DNA of 40,825 nt from NCBI GenBank assembly GCA_002384815.1, contig DGBN01000054.1:1-40825 (forward strand), in the 5' to 3' direction. The stretch is from Oxalobacteraceae bacterium UBA4003. Lineage in GTDB: Bacteria; Pseudomonadota; Gammaproteobacteria; Burkholderiales; Burkholderiaceae_D. Of the stretch, positions 10,401 through 19,157 are shown one piece after another. Under the pieces are notes generated by a model. The model was not told where the DNA came from. It did no database searches and saw only the letters and a program-made list of their open reading frames with translations. A program made the position numbers and the translations under genes. The first letter of the stretch is position 1. Each line of letters opens with the position of its first letter.

Positions 10401-11187
10401 AGTGGTGGGAGATGCCGCGACCAAGGTGTTTGCCGAAGGTCAGGCCTTGCTGAAGAAAATCATCGACGGTCGCTGGCTGACAGCCAACGGCGTGATTGCG
10501 TTGTTGCCGGCAAATGCCGTCAATGACGATGATATCGAGGTGTACACCGATGAAACGCGCACCCAGGTTGCGTTCACCTATTACGGCGTGCGGCAGCAAA
10601 CGATCAAGCCTATCATCGATGGCGTGCAGCGCCCCAATCAATGCCTGGCCGATTTCATTGCGCCGAAATCATCCGGTATTGCCGATTACATCGGCCTGTT
10701 TGCAGTGACTACAGGACTCGGTATCGAAAAATACGAGAAGCGCTTTGAAGAGGCTTACGACGATTATTCTTCCATCATGCTGAAGTCGCTGGCGGATCGT
10801 CTGGCAGAAGCATTCGCTGAACATTTGCATGAACGTGTGCGTAAAGATCTGTGGGGCTACGCCAGCGATGAGCACCTGAGCAATGAGGCCTTGATCAAGG
10901 AAGAATACCTGGGCATACGTCCTGCTCCCGGCTATCCGGCGTGCCCGGAACATACGGTCAAGGCAGAGATGTTCAAGACCTTGCAGGCGGAAGAAATCGG
11001 CATGATGCTGACTGATTCGTTTGCGATGTTCCCGGGTGCGGCGGTATCGGGTTTCTACTTTTCCCATCCGGAAGCAAAATACTTCGTGGTCGGCAAGATA
11101 GGCGACGATCAGGTCAAGGACATGGCGACGCGGCGCGGCGTTTCGCAGCAAGATATCGAACGCTGGCTGGCGCCTAACCTGTCTTGA
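7405..11187 (+). CDS. metH: cobalamin-dependent methionine synthase
   Basis: Transfers the methyl group of 5-methyltetrahydrofolate to homocysteine via methylcobalamin. The 1260-residue protein has all modules in order: homocysteine-binding domain (~1-330, with ILDGAMGTMIQ and the zinc-binding GGCCGTTPDHI), pterin-binding domain (~360-620, NVGERTNVTGSKAF), cobalamin cap and B12 Rossmann domain (~650-890, with the Co-ligand motif DVHDIGKN), and the C-terminal AdoMet reactivation domain (~900-1260, with RPAPGYPACPEH). Start is ATG 7405; a TTG two codons upstream is in frame. Full-length and apparently intact. It is a single transcription unit closed by the terminator at 11235. Confidence 0.97.
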   Translation: MKRDALSPTEVLLRDLMARRILILDGAMGTMIQQYKLTEEDYRGTRFADLAAAGITVPAGRELFVKGNNELLSLTRPDVISAIHEEYLAAGADLIESNTFGATTVAQDDYNMGHLAYEMNVASARLARAACDKYSTPDKPRFVAGALGPTPKTASISPDVNDPAARNVTFDQLVAAYLDQTRGLVEGGADVLLVETIFDTLNCKAALFAIDQFFEESGQRLPIMISGTVTDASGRILSGQTVPAFWHSIRHAKPLTVGLNCALGAALMRPYAEELSKIADTYVCIYPNAGLPNPMSDTGFDETPDVTSSLLKDFAESGFVNIAGGCCGTTPDHIRAIAETIKTIEPRLVPAVEPTLKLSGLEPFVIDDQSLFVNVGERTNVTGSKAFARLIVNEQYDEALAVARQQVENGAQVIDINMDEAMLDSQAAMSRFLNLVASEPDIARVPIMIDSSKWSVIEAGLKCVQGKAIVNSISMKEGEEKFLHEAKLCRRYGAAVIVMAFDEKGQADTFERKIEICERAYKLLIKEVDFPPEDIIFDPNIFAIATGIEEHNNYAVDFINSVRWIKENLPRAKISGGVSNVSFSFRGNDPAREAIHTVFLYHAIKAGMTMGIVNAGMVGVYDNLPTELKERVEDVVLNRREDATERMIEIASTLKAGDKKEEATLEWRSGTVQQRLAHALVQGITQWIVEDTEEARQELLKDGKGGRPIHVIEGPLMDGMNIVGDLFGQGKMFLPQVVKSARVMKQAVAHLIPFIEEEKRLLQEQTGIVSKPKGKIVIATVKGDVHDIGKNIVSVVLQCNNFEVVNMGVMVPCSEILAKAKEENADIIGLSGLITPSLEEMAYVAKEMQRDEYFRGLKTPLLIGGATTSRAHTAVKIAHNYDGPVVYVPDASRSVSVAQSLLTPESRDQYIAEMATDYERIRVQHANKKAVPMLTLAEARANKMKLDFTDRNAPVKPKFIGRRVFKNVDLATIAQYIDWGPFFQTWDLAGPYPAILTDEVVGDAATKVFAEGQALLKKIIDGRWLTANGVIALLPANAVNDDDIEVYTDETRTQVAFTYYGVRQQTIKPIIDGVQRPNQCLADFIAPKSSGIADYIGLFAVTTGLGIEKYEKRFEEAYDDYSSIMLKSLADRLAEAFAEHLHERVRKDLWGYASDEHLSNEALIKEEYLGIRPAPGYPACPEHTVKAEMFKTLQAEEIGMMLTDSFAMFPGAAVSGFYFSHPEAKYFVVGKIGDDQVKDMATRRGVSQQDIERWLAPNLS

Positions 11188-11234
11188 TCCAGCGATGAGC
11201 GGCGGGATTTCACATGCAATATCGCCGCATCAAT

Positions 11235-11268
11235 AAAAAAGCTGCGGGAATTTTCCCGCAGCTTTTTT
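11235..11268. terminator. bidirectional rho-independent terminator
   Basis: Perfect 10-bp stem GCTGCGGGAA / TTCCCGCAGC (11241-11250, 11253-11262) with an A-run on the left and a T-run on the right. It should end both metH (plus) and the converging amidotransferase gene (minus). Confidence 0.93.
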
Positions 11269-11296
11269 TATGTGGATCGAGTTCGAGTGAGCAGGT

Positions 11297-12064
11297 TTAG
11301 GGCAAGGGCATGCCGTCGATGAAGACCTTCAATTCACCGAGCTTGAATTGCGTCCATGTTTCATTAGTGGTCAGCGGTTCGGTGACGATGATCGCGACAC
11401 GGTCGTTCGGCGTTGTCACTTCGGAAAAATCCACTTTCATGTCTTCGTCGCACAATACTGCTTCGGCGAATGGATACTGCCGCACGATGTAATGCAGATT
11501 GGTCGAGCAATGCGCAAACAACATCGAGCCATCCGATAGCATCATGTTGAAGGTGCCGTGCGTCGCGATCTCCACACACAGTTTTTCAATCGCAGCGCGC
11601 AGTTGCAGTAGCGCCGGCAAGGTATTGCCGAACTGGCGACGCAATTCCTGCAGGATGTAACAGAATGCAGCTTCGCTATCGGTGTTGCCGACCGGTTGAT
11701 ACGAACCATTCAATTCAGGATTGAAATTTTTCAGATCGCCGTTGTGCGCGAAAACGAAATAGTGCCCCCATAATTCACGCACGAAGGGATGACAGTTTTC
11801 CAGTGCGACGCGCCCTTGCGTGGCCTTGCGGATGTGAGCGATGACATGCTTTGACTTGATGGGAAAGCGCCGTATCAGTTCGGCAACCGGCGATGCGATC
11901 GCGGCCTGATAATCGACAAAGTGGCGTACGCCCGCACCTTCGAAAAATGCGATGCCCCAGCCGTCATTGTGGGCATCGGTACCGCCACTGCGTGTTGCAA
12001 AGCCGGTGAAACTGAACACGATATCAGTGGGAACATTGCAATTCATTCCGAGGAGCTGGCACAT
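11297..12064 (-). CDS. class II glutamine amidotransferase, YafJ-like
   Basis: A 255-residue N-terminal-nucleophile type glutamine amidotransferase. After removal of Met, Cys2 (MCQLLGMNC) is the expected nucleophile. Further motifs are DGWGIAFFEG, VIAHIRKATQGR and FAHNGDLKNF, with NTDSEAAF near residue 120. The whole protein is one GATase class II domain with no synthase partner domain, as in YafJ; the physiological acceptor is unknown. It converges with metH onto the shared terminator, and there is no operon partner within 130 bp. Confidence 0.88.
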   Translation of the reverse strand: MCQLLGMNCNVPTDIVFSFTGFATRSGGTDAHNDGWGIAFFEGAGVRHFVDYQAAIASPVAELIRRFPIKSKHVIAHIRKATQGRVALENCHPFVRELWGHYFVFAHNGDLKNFNPELNGSYQPVGNTDSEAAFCYILQELRRQFGNTLPALLQLRAAIEKLCVEIATHGTFNMMLSDGSMLFAHCSTNLHYIVRQYPFAEAVLCDEDMKVDFSEVTTPNDRVAIIVTEPLTTNETWTQFKLGELKVFIDGMPLP

Positions 12065-12200
12065 GTATTTCCGTTGAGGCTGTAATTATTCTGTTGGCAG
12101 GATTGTCGTTACAGTAGCACGACTGCTGTGCCGACTGTACGCATGCAATTGTCTCAGGCATTTCCCGATGCTCCCCTCATCTGCTGAAAATGTTGCACAG

Positions 12201-12908
12201 TTAAAGCCGCGCTGGCGCGATTTCTTCGGTGCCATGTCCGGAGGCAAGTTCAATCCGGCAACGCCATAGCGGATGTCCCGAGGCCTGATATTTTTGTTCA
12301 AATGGCGTGATGGTCTGCGTGGGCGCATAGGCTTCGCAGGCAACGACCTGCTGTGTCAACTGCGTCAGACCGGTGGCAAATTCTTCCACGTAAATACGCC
12401 AGTTGCTGCGACATTCCAGTAGGCCGCCCAGTGCAACGATGGTGGGAAATACCGGATGGCCGTGCCAGCGGCGCGCCAGATGTCCGATCTTCGGCCACGG
12501 ATTCGGATACAGAATGTAATGCCGTGCCAGCGCTACCTCGTTTTGCAGCAGCAGTCGCCAGTAATCCACCAGATCGGCGCGCAGGCGTAGAACATTAGTC
12601 GGCATTGCATGCGGCCAGTGCGTGTTGCGCGCAATCCTGTCCGCTGATTGATCGACGCCGATGACAAAGTGCCCCGGGAATTGCGCGGCCAGATGCAGGC
12701 TGGATAATCCGACGCCACACGCAGCATCGAGGATCAATGGTTTTGCGCCAGCCTGCTGCCATACGGCCATGCTGTGCTGGAAGGCGGCGCGATTGTAATC
12801 AGTGATCGGTTTTTGGAATGCGTGTGCTGAATGTTTTTCCAGCCGCGTGCTCAATTGCTGGTGGACTTCATGCTGGCGGCTGATGATGAGGTGAGAGTTC
12901 GCGTGCAT
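12201..12908 (-). CDS. TrmB-like tRNA (guanine-N7) methyltransferase
   Basis: SAM-dependent Rossmann methyltransferase of the TrmB/Methyltransf_4 type, 235 residues from ATG 12908 (MHANSHLIISRQHEVHQQ); an earlier in-frame codon exists at 12962. SAM motif I is ILDAACGVGLSS, then GVDQSADRI and the TrmB-type signature YPNPWPKIGHLARRWHG. The motif GxxVFP appears as HGHPVFP. It is shorter and more divergent than standard TrmB and may be a paralogue with another housekeeping TrmB elsewhere, so I give no symbol. It is followed on the minus strand by the amidotransferase gene. Confidence 0.75.
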   Translation of the reverse strand: MHANSHLIISRQHEVHQQLSTRLEKHSAHAFQKPITDYNRAAFQHSMAVWQQAGAKPLILDAACGVGLSSLHLAAQFPGHFVIGVDQSADRIARNTHWPHAMPTNVLRLRADLVDYWRLLLQNEVALARHYILYPNPWPKIGHLARRWHGHPVFPTIVALGGLLECRSNWRIYVEEFATGLTQLTQQVVACEAYAPTQTITPFEQKYQASGHPLWRCRIELASGHGTEEIAPARL

Positions 12909-13024
12909 CGCGATTGAGTGGTCAGGAATGAGTGGAGAAGGAATGAAACAATGCGCTTGCAATCATTCAGCATGATAATGCAAGCGCGCAAGAATACGAC
13001 CTCTTCCGCCGAAGAGAAAAATGT

Positions 13025-13282
13025 TTAGTGGAAGACGACCGGCTGACTCATGTAGGAGTCGTAGTTGCCGAGAAAATCGTCGATTTCCTCTACGCTGGGT
13101 TCGGTCACAATCAAGTCCTTTACATCCCGGCGGAATAATTCCGCCAGTGCACCGGCAATGAATATTTCGCGTTTTGCCGGTTTGTCCATGATTTCATAGC
13201 CGCCGAAGCGCAATGCATCGCAATCGTCATCGATGCCGAATTCCACCACGCTGTACTGCTCGCTGTTGTAGATCACGTTCAT
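13025..13282 (-). CDS. DUF3567 family protein
   Basis: An 85-residue acidic protein starting MNVIYNSEQYSVVEFGID, characteristic of the DUF3567 (BTH_I0359-like) family found in Burkholderiales. The start at 13282 has an excellent ribosome-binding site (GGAGG read on the minus strand, around 13286-13291); the frame is open upstream to 13354 but lacks one. No signal peptide, membrane segment or catalytic motif is visible. Function unknown. Confidence 0.85.
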   Translation of the reverse strand: MNVIYNSEQYSVVEFGIDDDCDALRFGGYEIMDKPAKREIFIAGALAELFRRDVKDLIVTEPSVEEIDDFLGNYDSYMSQPVVFH

Positions 13283-13462
13283 ATACCCTCCTGTTGCCCA
13301 GCAATGAAAATCATCGCACCGATAGAGACATGGCGCAGATCGGGATAATTTCAAGAGCGGAACCGAACTGCCGGTTCATAACTTGGTAACGGTTTGTTAC
13401 GGAGAATATTGAATTGCACTCACGATGACAGACAATGTGATCGAAATGTCATTATTGTCTTT

Positions 13463-13828
13463 TTATGCAGCACAGGCAATGTCGTCTGTGAGTGTCAGCA
13501 GCGTGTCATACGGTGCCTGCGTGAGGAAGAGGCGTAATTGTCCGATGTGCTCGCTGTTGGCGACGCTGATATACAAGCGTGCAGGTTTGCTGCGCAGGAT
13601 GCGGTTCAGGTGTACGCGCATGATCATATTGCCGATGCAGCACATGCAGCCGGGAGCAATACGCACGATAGTCAGGAGGGGATTGTCTGGCAGAACATCC
13701 AGTTCGCTGTTGCCGTCTGGCAGGCCTTCCAGAATGATGGCAGTCTGCTGGTTTGCAGCGAGGTGGCTGAGTATGAAAGCTTCGCGCTTGCGGGCGTCGC
13801 GACCCGTCACCAGCGACGTCAGAGTCAT
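13463..13828 (-). CDS. small CobW/G3E-like protein without full GTPase core
   Basis: A 121-residue protein whose start overlaps the end of the ntrX-like gene (ATGA, 13825-13828), so translation is probably coupled. It begins MTLTSLVTGRDARKREAF, resembling the first strand and P-loop region of CobW/G3E GTPases but without a GxxGxGKT motif. It carries IVRIAPGCMCCIGNMIM, which matches the GCxCC metal-binding motif of CobW-family metal chaperones, followed by the LYISVANSEH region. The C-terminal CobW domain is absent. It may be a reduced family member binding metal without GTP hydrolysis; this is inference. Similar short genes accompany ntrYX in related bacteria as far as I recall. Confidence 0.65.
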   Translation of the reverse strand: MTLTSLVTGRDARKREAFILSHLAANQQTAIILEGLPDGNSELDVLPDNPLLTIVRIAPGCMCCIGNMIMRVHLNRILRSKPARLYISVANSEHIGQLRLFLTQAPYDTLLTLTDDIACAA

Positions 13829-14538
13829 AGTCCTTTTTTTGCAATCTTGCCTGGCTCGACGCCGAGTTGCTTGAGCTTGCGATACAGGTGCGTGCGTTCA
13901 AGGCCGGTTTTTTCTGCCACGCGCGTCATGCTGCCACCCTCCTGCCCCAGATGATGCTCGAAGTAGGCGCGCTCGAACGCATCGCGCGCTTCGCGCAACG
14001 GAAGTTCAAACGAAGCGGTAAAGAATTGCGTGTCGGCAGACATCAGCGACACCTGCGTACTGGTCGGGTAACTGATGCCGGCCAGAGGCTGGTAATTCCT
14101 GTCTGCGGATGGATGCGTATCGCTGGGAGTGATCGGTGCGCGTATCGGAATCGAGGCCACGCGGGTTACTTCCTGTCCGCGCGAAATGCCTTGTTGCACG
14201 GCCTTCAGGAGTTTTTGCAGCGAGATCGGTTTTTCCAGGAAGTTGAGCGCGCCTATGCGGGTTGCTTCGACTGCGGTATCTATCGTCGCGTGACCGGACA
14301 TCATGATGACCGGCATAGTCAGCAAGCCATCGCGTTGCCATTCCTTGAGCAGTGTGACGCCGTCGGTATCGGGCATCCAGATATCCAGCAACACCAGATC
14401 AGGCTTGGCTGCTGCACGCAGTTCCCGCGCCTGCTGTGCATTTTCGGCGGTTGCCACAACATGTCCTTCATCCCCCAGGATTTCCGACAGCAACTCCCGT
14501 ATTCCCATTTCGTCATCAACAACTAGAATATTGGCCAT
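13825..14538 (-). CDS. NtrX-like response regulator lacking the AAA+ domain
   Basis: A 237-residue regulator. Residues 1-120 form a receiver domain with the acidic pair VVDDE, phosphoacceptor Asp in LVLLDIWMPDTDG, the conserved Thr/Ser region MMSGHAT and Lys in FLEKPIS. Residues ~195-237 form a Fis-type helix-turn-helix (FEHHLGQEGGSMTRVAEKTG, then LERTHLYRKLKQLG). The sigma54-interacting AAA+ ATPase that normally lies between them in NtrX is missing and replaced by a ~65-residue linker. It should therefore act without sigma54 ATPase activity. It follows its probable kinase ntrY by 61 bp and overlaps the CobW-like gene by 4 bases. Confidence 0.87.
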   Translation of the reverse strand: MANILVVDDEMGIRELLSEILGDEGHVVATAENAQQARELRAAAKPDLVLLDIWMPDTDGVTLLKEWQRDGLLTMPVIMMSGHATIDTAVEATRIGALNFLEKPISLQKLLKAVQQGISRGQEVTRVASIPIRAPITPSDTHPSADRNYQPLAGISYPTSTQVSLMSADTQFFTASFELPLREARDAFERAYFEHHLGQEGGSMTRVAEKTGLERTHLYRKLKQLGVEPGKIAKKGL

Positions 14539-14599
14539 CTGTTCATCTCCCTCATCATGATCGTCTCCTCTTTTTGCAAGTCCTGTAGTCCAGATTTTG

Positions 14600-16903
14600 T
14601 CAAGAGGATAACTTTAACAGCAAAATTGCCACTTTTGCACCGTTTGTACTGGTTCTGTTTTTGATGTCGATGCGTCCACCGTGCTCTTCAATAATCTTTT
14701 TCACCATTGCAAGGCCCAAGCCCGTACCGCGCGGTTTGGATGTGATGTAGGGTTCAAATGCATGCGCGAGGATTTTCGGCGAGAAGCCGGGACCGTTATC
14801 GGCAATCGACAGTTGTACCGCATTGTTTACGGTGCCGTCCGAACTTCTATAATGGATTTCTTCCGTAATAATATCAATACGTGCAGTCGATTCCTGCTTG
14901 ATGTGATCGATCACTGCATCCTGCGCATTTTGCAACAGATTGTGTATGACCTGGCGCAGTTGTGTCGCGTCGCCCATGATCAGCGGCAATCCTTCCGCCA
15001 GCTTGGCGTGAATGATGTCGCGCTCGTCGCCCGCCAGATAGAGATGCAGAATTTCTTCAATCAGGGCATTCAGATCCAGTGGCGACAATATGGCGGGTGG
15101 TGTCTTTGCATAGTCGCGGAAATCGTCGACCATGCGCTTCATTGCCGATACCTGGTTGACAATGGTGGCAGTGCTGCGTTCCAGTATTTGCGCATCCGGT
15201 TCGTTCAGCTTGCCTTCCAGTTTCATCTGCAGACGTTCGGCCGACAGCTGGATAGGCGTCAACGGATTCTTGATTTCATGTGCCAGACGCCGCGCGACTT
15301 CACCCCAGGCGATCGAACGTTGCGCTGAAATGACGTCGGAAATATCATCGAATACCACCACATAGCCGCTATCCCTGGCCGCCGGCAGGCGCGAACCGCG
15401 CGCCAGCAATGAGATATCGTTTTCCGCTTCGGTGCCACCCATGCGACGCGGCACATCGATCTGATGCTGCCAATGCAAATTCTCCGTTCCGCTCCCGCCA
15501 GCTGCCGATTGTGCACTTTGTTCCGAGAAGGATTGCGTGATGACTTGCGCAAATGCACTCAGGCCGTCGATCTCTCCCAGAGGCTTGCCGAGATGCTGGG
15601 CAAAATCATGCTGCAGAATACGCTCGACCGATTCGTTGCAGGTCACCAGTTTGAAGTTGCGATCCAGCACCATCACACCGGCCGACATATTGGCCAGCAC
15701 TGACTCCAGATAGCCTTTGGCATTTTCCAGTTCGGCGCGATTTTTCTCCACCGAAGCGCGCGCATCGGACAGTTGGCGCGTCATCGTGTTGAAGGATTGC
15801 GTCAAGGTACCGAGCTCATCCGAGGTCGCAACGATAGGACGTGGAGACAGATTGCCTTCCGCTACCGCCTTGGTTCCCTCTGCCAGCAGCAACAGTGGTT
15901 TGGCCAGGTCGCTGGCGATCAGGAAGGCACCGGCAATGGCGCCGAAAATTGCCAGCAGCAAGGTCAGCGTCAGCGTCACGATATAGATCTTGCGCAAGCC
16001 GGTACGTGCGAGATAACGTTCCTGGTATTCGCTATAAGCCACGCGCAATGCTTCTGCATTCGCGGCGAGTTGTTCCGGTACAGGTTGCAGTAATTGCAGA
16101 TAACGCGATTCGGATTGCAGCGATAATTCCTTGCTGGAATTTGGAATCGCAATGACCACGCGCAGGTACAGGCTGTTCGCCGGATTGGCGGCAGGGGAGG
16201 TAATCGTATTGGTTTTGGCGTTGCTGGCGGAGGGACTGTTGTCCTGGAAATCGGTATTGCCTTCGATGACGGCGTAAGCGCGTGTCAGACGAGCCTGGCG
16301 CAACATCACAGCGGTCGGAAGATCGGGCAGCAGCGCACTGAGCTGTGAACCTGAACTGGCAATCATCTGGCCGTTGCCGCTGACTATGACCGCTTCCAGC
16401 GTCGAATTCTGATCGCGCAGGCGCGACAGTTGCGTGATCTGGGTCGCGTCCGATGCGTCGGATAATTCCAGCGCCATGCTGCGTGCCTTGATCCGCAATT
16501 CATCGAGCGATGAATCGAGCGCGGAGCGGCCGAGATTGAGGCCGGATTCCAGCGCGGATTCTACGCGTACGTCAAACCATGATTCGATCGAGCGCGAAAC
16601 GAATTGCACGGACACCGTATAAATCACGGCGCCCGGCAAAATACCTATTATGGCGAATAAGAGCACCAGCCGCGCCATGAGTTTGGAGCCGAACTTGCCG
16701 CGCTTGTAACGTTTGTACAGACGTATCAGCAACAGGATGATCAGAGCCAGCAATGCGGCGGCGACGACTGCATTGAGAATCAGCAGCCACGGATAGTTCC
16801 GTTCAAACAGATTGGAGTTTTCAGATGCGGAAGCGAGCAGGAACAGCAGGATACTGATGACGGCACCGCCAACAACCAGTAAATAACGCAGCAGCCGTGT
16901 CAC
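14600..16903 (-). CDS. ntrY: NtrY-like membrane sensor histidine kinase
   Basis: A 767-residue sensor kinase. It has N-terminal membrane helices (residues ~8-30, ~40-65 and ~85-108), a long periplasmic domain, a membrane helix near 310-335, then HAMP (SDLAKPLLLLAEGTKAVAEG), PAS (~395-500), HisKA with the phosphoacceptor in RRLAHEIKNPLTPIQLSAER, and HATPase_c with NLLQNAQDAV, IADNGPGF and GTGLGLAMVKKI. GTG start at 16903 overlaps the stop of the DUF4390 gene by one base (TAGTG), so translation is coupled. The probable partner is the short NtrX-like regulator downstream. The signal is unknown; NtrYX systems are linked to nitrogen and redox control. Confidence 0.92.
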   Translation of the reverse strand: MTRLLRYLLVVGGAVISILLFLLASASENSNLFERNYPWLLILNAVVAAALLALIILLLIRLYKRYKRGKFGSKLMARLVLLFAIIGILPGAVIYTVSVQFVSRSIESWFDVRVESALESGLNLGRSALDSSLDELRIKARSMALELSDASDATQITQLSRLRDQNSTLEAVIVSGNGQMIASSGSQLSALLPDLPTAVMLRQARLTRAYAVIEGNTDFQDNSPSASNAKTNTITSPAANPANSLYLRVVIAIPNSSKELSLQSESRYLQLLQPVPEQLAANAEALRVAYSEYQERYLARTGLRKIYIVTLTLTLLLAIFGAIAGAFLIASDLAKPLLLLAEGTKAVAEGNLSPRPIVATSDELGTLTQSFNTMTRQLSDARASVEKNRAELENAKGYLESVLANMSAGVMVLDRNFKLVTCNESVERILQHDFAQHLGKPLGEIDGLSAFAQVITQSFSEQSAQSAAGGSGTENLHWQHQIDVPRRMGGTEAENDISLLARGSRLPAARDSGYVVVFDDISDVISAQRSIAWGEVARRLAHEIKNPLTPIQLSAERLQMKLEGKLNEPDAQILERSTATIVNQVSAMKRMVDDFRDYAKTPPAILSPLDLNALIEEILHLYLAGDERDIIHAKLAEGLPLIMGDATQLRQVIHNLLQNAQDAVIDHIKQESTARIDIITEEIHYRSSDGTVNNAVQLSIADNGPGFSPKILAHAFEPYITSKPRGTGLGLAMVKKIIEEHGGRIDIKNRTSTNGAKVAILLLKLSS

Positions 16904-17484
16904 TATGGTTCCGCCGTATAGGTGAAGTGCTTCCAGTTCGAGGACAGGCGCCAGTCGCTGCTATTGAGTGCATGCACCTGGAACGGCTTCGGCAACAGGG
17001 CGACGTCGAGCTGCATGCGTACCGCAACTTCATAGGATTGTCCGGGGCTTAATGTATTTTTGTCTGCCACTAACCAGCGATTGGGGCGGCGCACCAGCGA
17101 CAGCGCATCGTCCAGCGTCTGGAAGCTTTGCTGCAGGCGGCCGGTAATGGCCGCGTGATACTGGCGCGTTAATACGTTGTACGAAATGCGGATGGTTTGC
17201 GAATCGACGATTTCCCTTGCATCAAACCAGTACCAGCGCGGCCTGGTGATTTCAATCTGCGTCGTGAAGTACAGCGGGATGCCGCGCGTCAGTGCGTCTT
17301 CCAGTCCGCGGCTCAAATCGAAGGCGAAGGTGGCAGACAGCCGGTAGCCTTCGGCGCTGTTTTCCAGATGCGCCTGTTCTATTTCAATGTCATCGGCAGC
17401 ATGTGCAGTGGCCAGCTGCAGCGAGAACGCCAGCAACAGGACGGTGCATAACCAGTAGAAGGGAATGAAAAGTTTTTGTTTCAC
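16903..17484 (-). CDS. DUF4390 exported protein
   Basis: A 193-residue protein with a signal peptide (MKQKLFIPFYWLCTVLLLAF, cleavage expected near AHA-AD) and motifs typical of DUF4390: GIPLYFTTQIEI, YWFDAREIVD and RQYHAAITGRLQQSF. The start is GTG 17484. It lies between rsmB (52 bp upstream) and ntrY (1-base overlap), the same order seen in other betaproteobacteria. It may modulate the periplasmic sensing domain of NtrY, but that rests only on gene order. Confidence 0.87.
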   Translation of the reverse strand: MKQKLFIPFYWLCTVLLLAFSLQLATAHAADDIEIEQAHLENSAEGYRLSATFAFDLSRGLEDALTRGIPLYFTTQIEITRPRWYWFDAREIVDSQTIRISYNVLTRQYHAAITGRLQQSFQTLDDALSLVRRPNRWLVADKNTLSPGQSYEVAVRMQLDVALLPKPFQVHALNSSDWRLSSNWKHFTYTAEP

Positions 17485-17535
17485 GCGTGAGAGCAGAACA
17501 ATCGCCTGGCAGGTTGAAAAAATTAAGTGAAAAGG

Positions 17536-18885
17536 TCAAGCTCCGGATTTTTGAAACAGGGCGTAAAACAGGCCGTCGTGATCATGTTCTGCATTGGCCG
17601 TCGGCAGCAACTGACCGGGCGCCGGCAATCGGATTGCACGATTACGGACCGCGAATGCCGCTGCCTGCGCTTCCGATTCCTGCGGCCACAGCGAACAAGT
17701 CACAAACAGCAATTTACCATCGGCTTGCAGCATCTGCCAAAGGTTGTCGAGAATTTGTGCAGAAATCGCCGCCAATTGTGTTGCATCGCTTTTACGTCGC
17801 AGCCAGCGTATATCCGGATGCCGCCGAACGATGCCGGATGCAGTACAGGGAACGTCGGCCAGTATGCGCTCGAAGGGTTTGCCATCCCACCAGCGATTAC
17901 TGCTGGCATCGCCGGTCAGTAAAGAGGCGTTCAATTGCAGGCGCTGCAAATTTTCGCTGATGTGCGGCAGACGGCGTTCATCGCTATCGAGTGCGACAAG
18001 CTCGACTGCTGCAGTTTCCAGAATGTGACCGCTTTTGCCGCCTGGTGCGGCGCATGCATCCAGCACGCGCATGCCGTCGCGCAGATCGAGCAGCGGCGCG
18101 GCAAGTTGAGCTGCTGCATCCTGTACCGAGACCAGGCCGTCATTGAAGCCGGGAATTTGATTCACCGGCGTGGGTTGTGCCAGTCGCACGGCAAATGGGC
18201 CGATGCGGCTGGCAGCGATGTCTTGCTGTGACAGCATTGCAAGGTAATCGGCAACGCTGATTTTGCGTTGATTGACGCGCAGAGTCAGCGGCGGCGAGGC
18301 ATTGCCGGCTTCGAGTATCTCCTGCCAATCATGCGGATATGCGGAGCGCATGCGATCTATCCACCAATCCGGATAATTCCAGCGTGCGAATTGTGTGCCG
18401 GCTGCGCTTTTCATCAGGGCATCCCGTTCGCGCAAAAAGCGACGCAGGATTGCGTTGACCATGCCTTTGGCGTGTGCCATGTCGCTATCGGCTGCTGCTG
18501 CCGTGACGGCTTGATCGACTACCGTAAATGCGCTGTAGCGTGCGCCAGAGACCGCTTCTTCGGGGTCGGAAATCAAGGCCAGCGCACAGCATAGCAAACC
18601 GTGCAGGACAGGCGGCTCGGTCTGTTTGGTCGTCATCGCGTTGAGCAAAGCTTCTGCGCGACCGATGTGACGCATGCAGTGATAGGAAATATCCTGAATC
18701 GCGCCGCGCGCCTGCGGCGTTGCATTGGTTTGCGCAAAAATCCGCGCCAGGGCCTGCGGCAGTGCGATGCCGCGGCCGACATCGGCCACCGCCTGGGCTG
18801 CTCCGTGCAAGGTAAAGGAAAGTGAATCCGGTTTTAAATGTATGGTTGTCACGTTGGATGCTGGTTGGAGCCGGGGGAATGCCAT
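17536..18885 (-). CDS. rsmB: 16S rRNA m5C967 methyltransferase
   Basis: RsmB (Sun/Fmu) methylates cytosine 967 of 16S rRNA with SAM. The 449 residues contain an N-terminal NusB-like RNA-binding domain (~1-160, ending with GMVNAILRRFLRERD), the substrate-facing LRVNQRK segment, and a Rossmann methyltransferase domain with VLDACAAPGGKSGHI (SAM motif I), ADVPCTASGIVRRHPDIRW (catalytic Cys in PC) and TCSLWPQES (second conserved Cys). ATG 18885 is the start. It heads the rsmB-DUF4390-ntrY-ntrX-like series. In many relatives it is close to def-fmt; here metH and other genes lie between. Confidence 0.95.
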   Translation of the reverse strand: MAFPRLQPASNVTTIHLKPDSLSFTLHGAAQAVADVGRGIALPQALARIFAQTNATPQARGAIQDISYHCMRHIGRAEALLNAMTTKQTEPPVLHGLLCCALALISDPEEAVSGARYSAFTVVDQAVTAAAADSDMAHAKGMVNAILRRFLRERDALMKSAAGTQFARWNYPDWWIDRMRSAYPHDWQEILEAGNASPPLTLRVNQRKISVADYLAMLSQQDIAASRIGPFAVRLAQPTPVNQIPGFNDGLVSVQDAAAQLAAPLLDLRDGMRVLDACAAPGGKSGHILETAAVELVALDSDERRLPHISENLQRLQLNASLLTGDASSNRWWDGKPFERILADVPCTASGIVRRHPDIRWLRRKSDATQLAAISAQILDNLWQMLQADGKLLFVTCSLWPQESEAQAAAFAVRNRAIRLPAPGQLLPTANAEHDHDGLFYALFQKSGA

Positions 18886-19157
18886 GCAAGACCGTCGCTG
18901 CCGCGACGCATGGGTTCTGAATTTTCAATGATGTGATTGTAACGGCGCCAGCCGGTGCGCGCGCATCGCGGCGGGATAAATTGCAGAAGTTTCCTGTTTT
19001 TGTGCGAAGAATGCATGCCGGCGGTGCCGGATCGCAACGGATGTGATTTGTGGTGCCGATAGCAGGAAGGTGCAAGCGGAGTCAGTTTTGAAATGGCAAC
19101 TGCTCCGCTCCTGTCGTTTTATGCCGGTCCTGCCTCAGGATGCATATCTGGTGTCGT

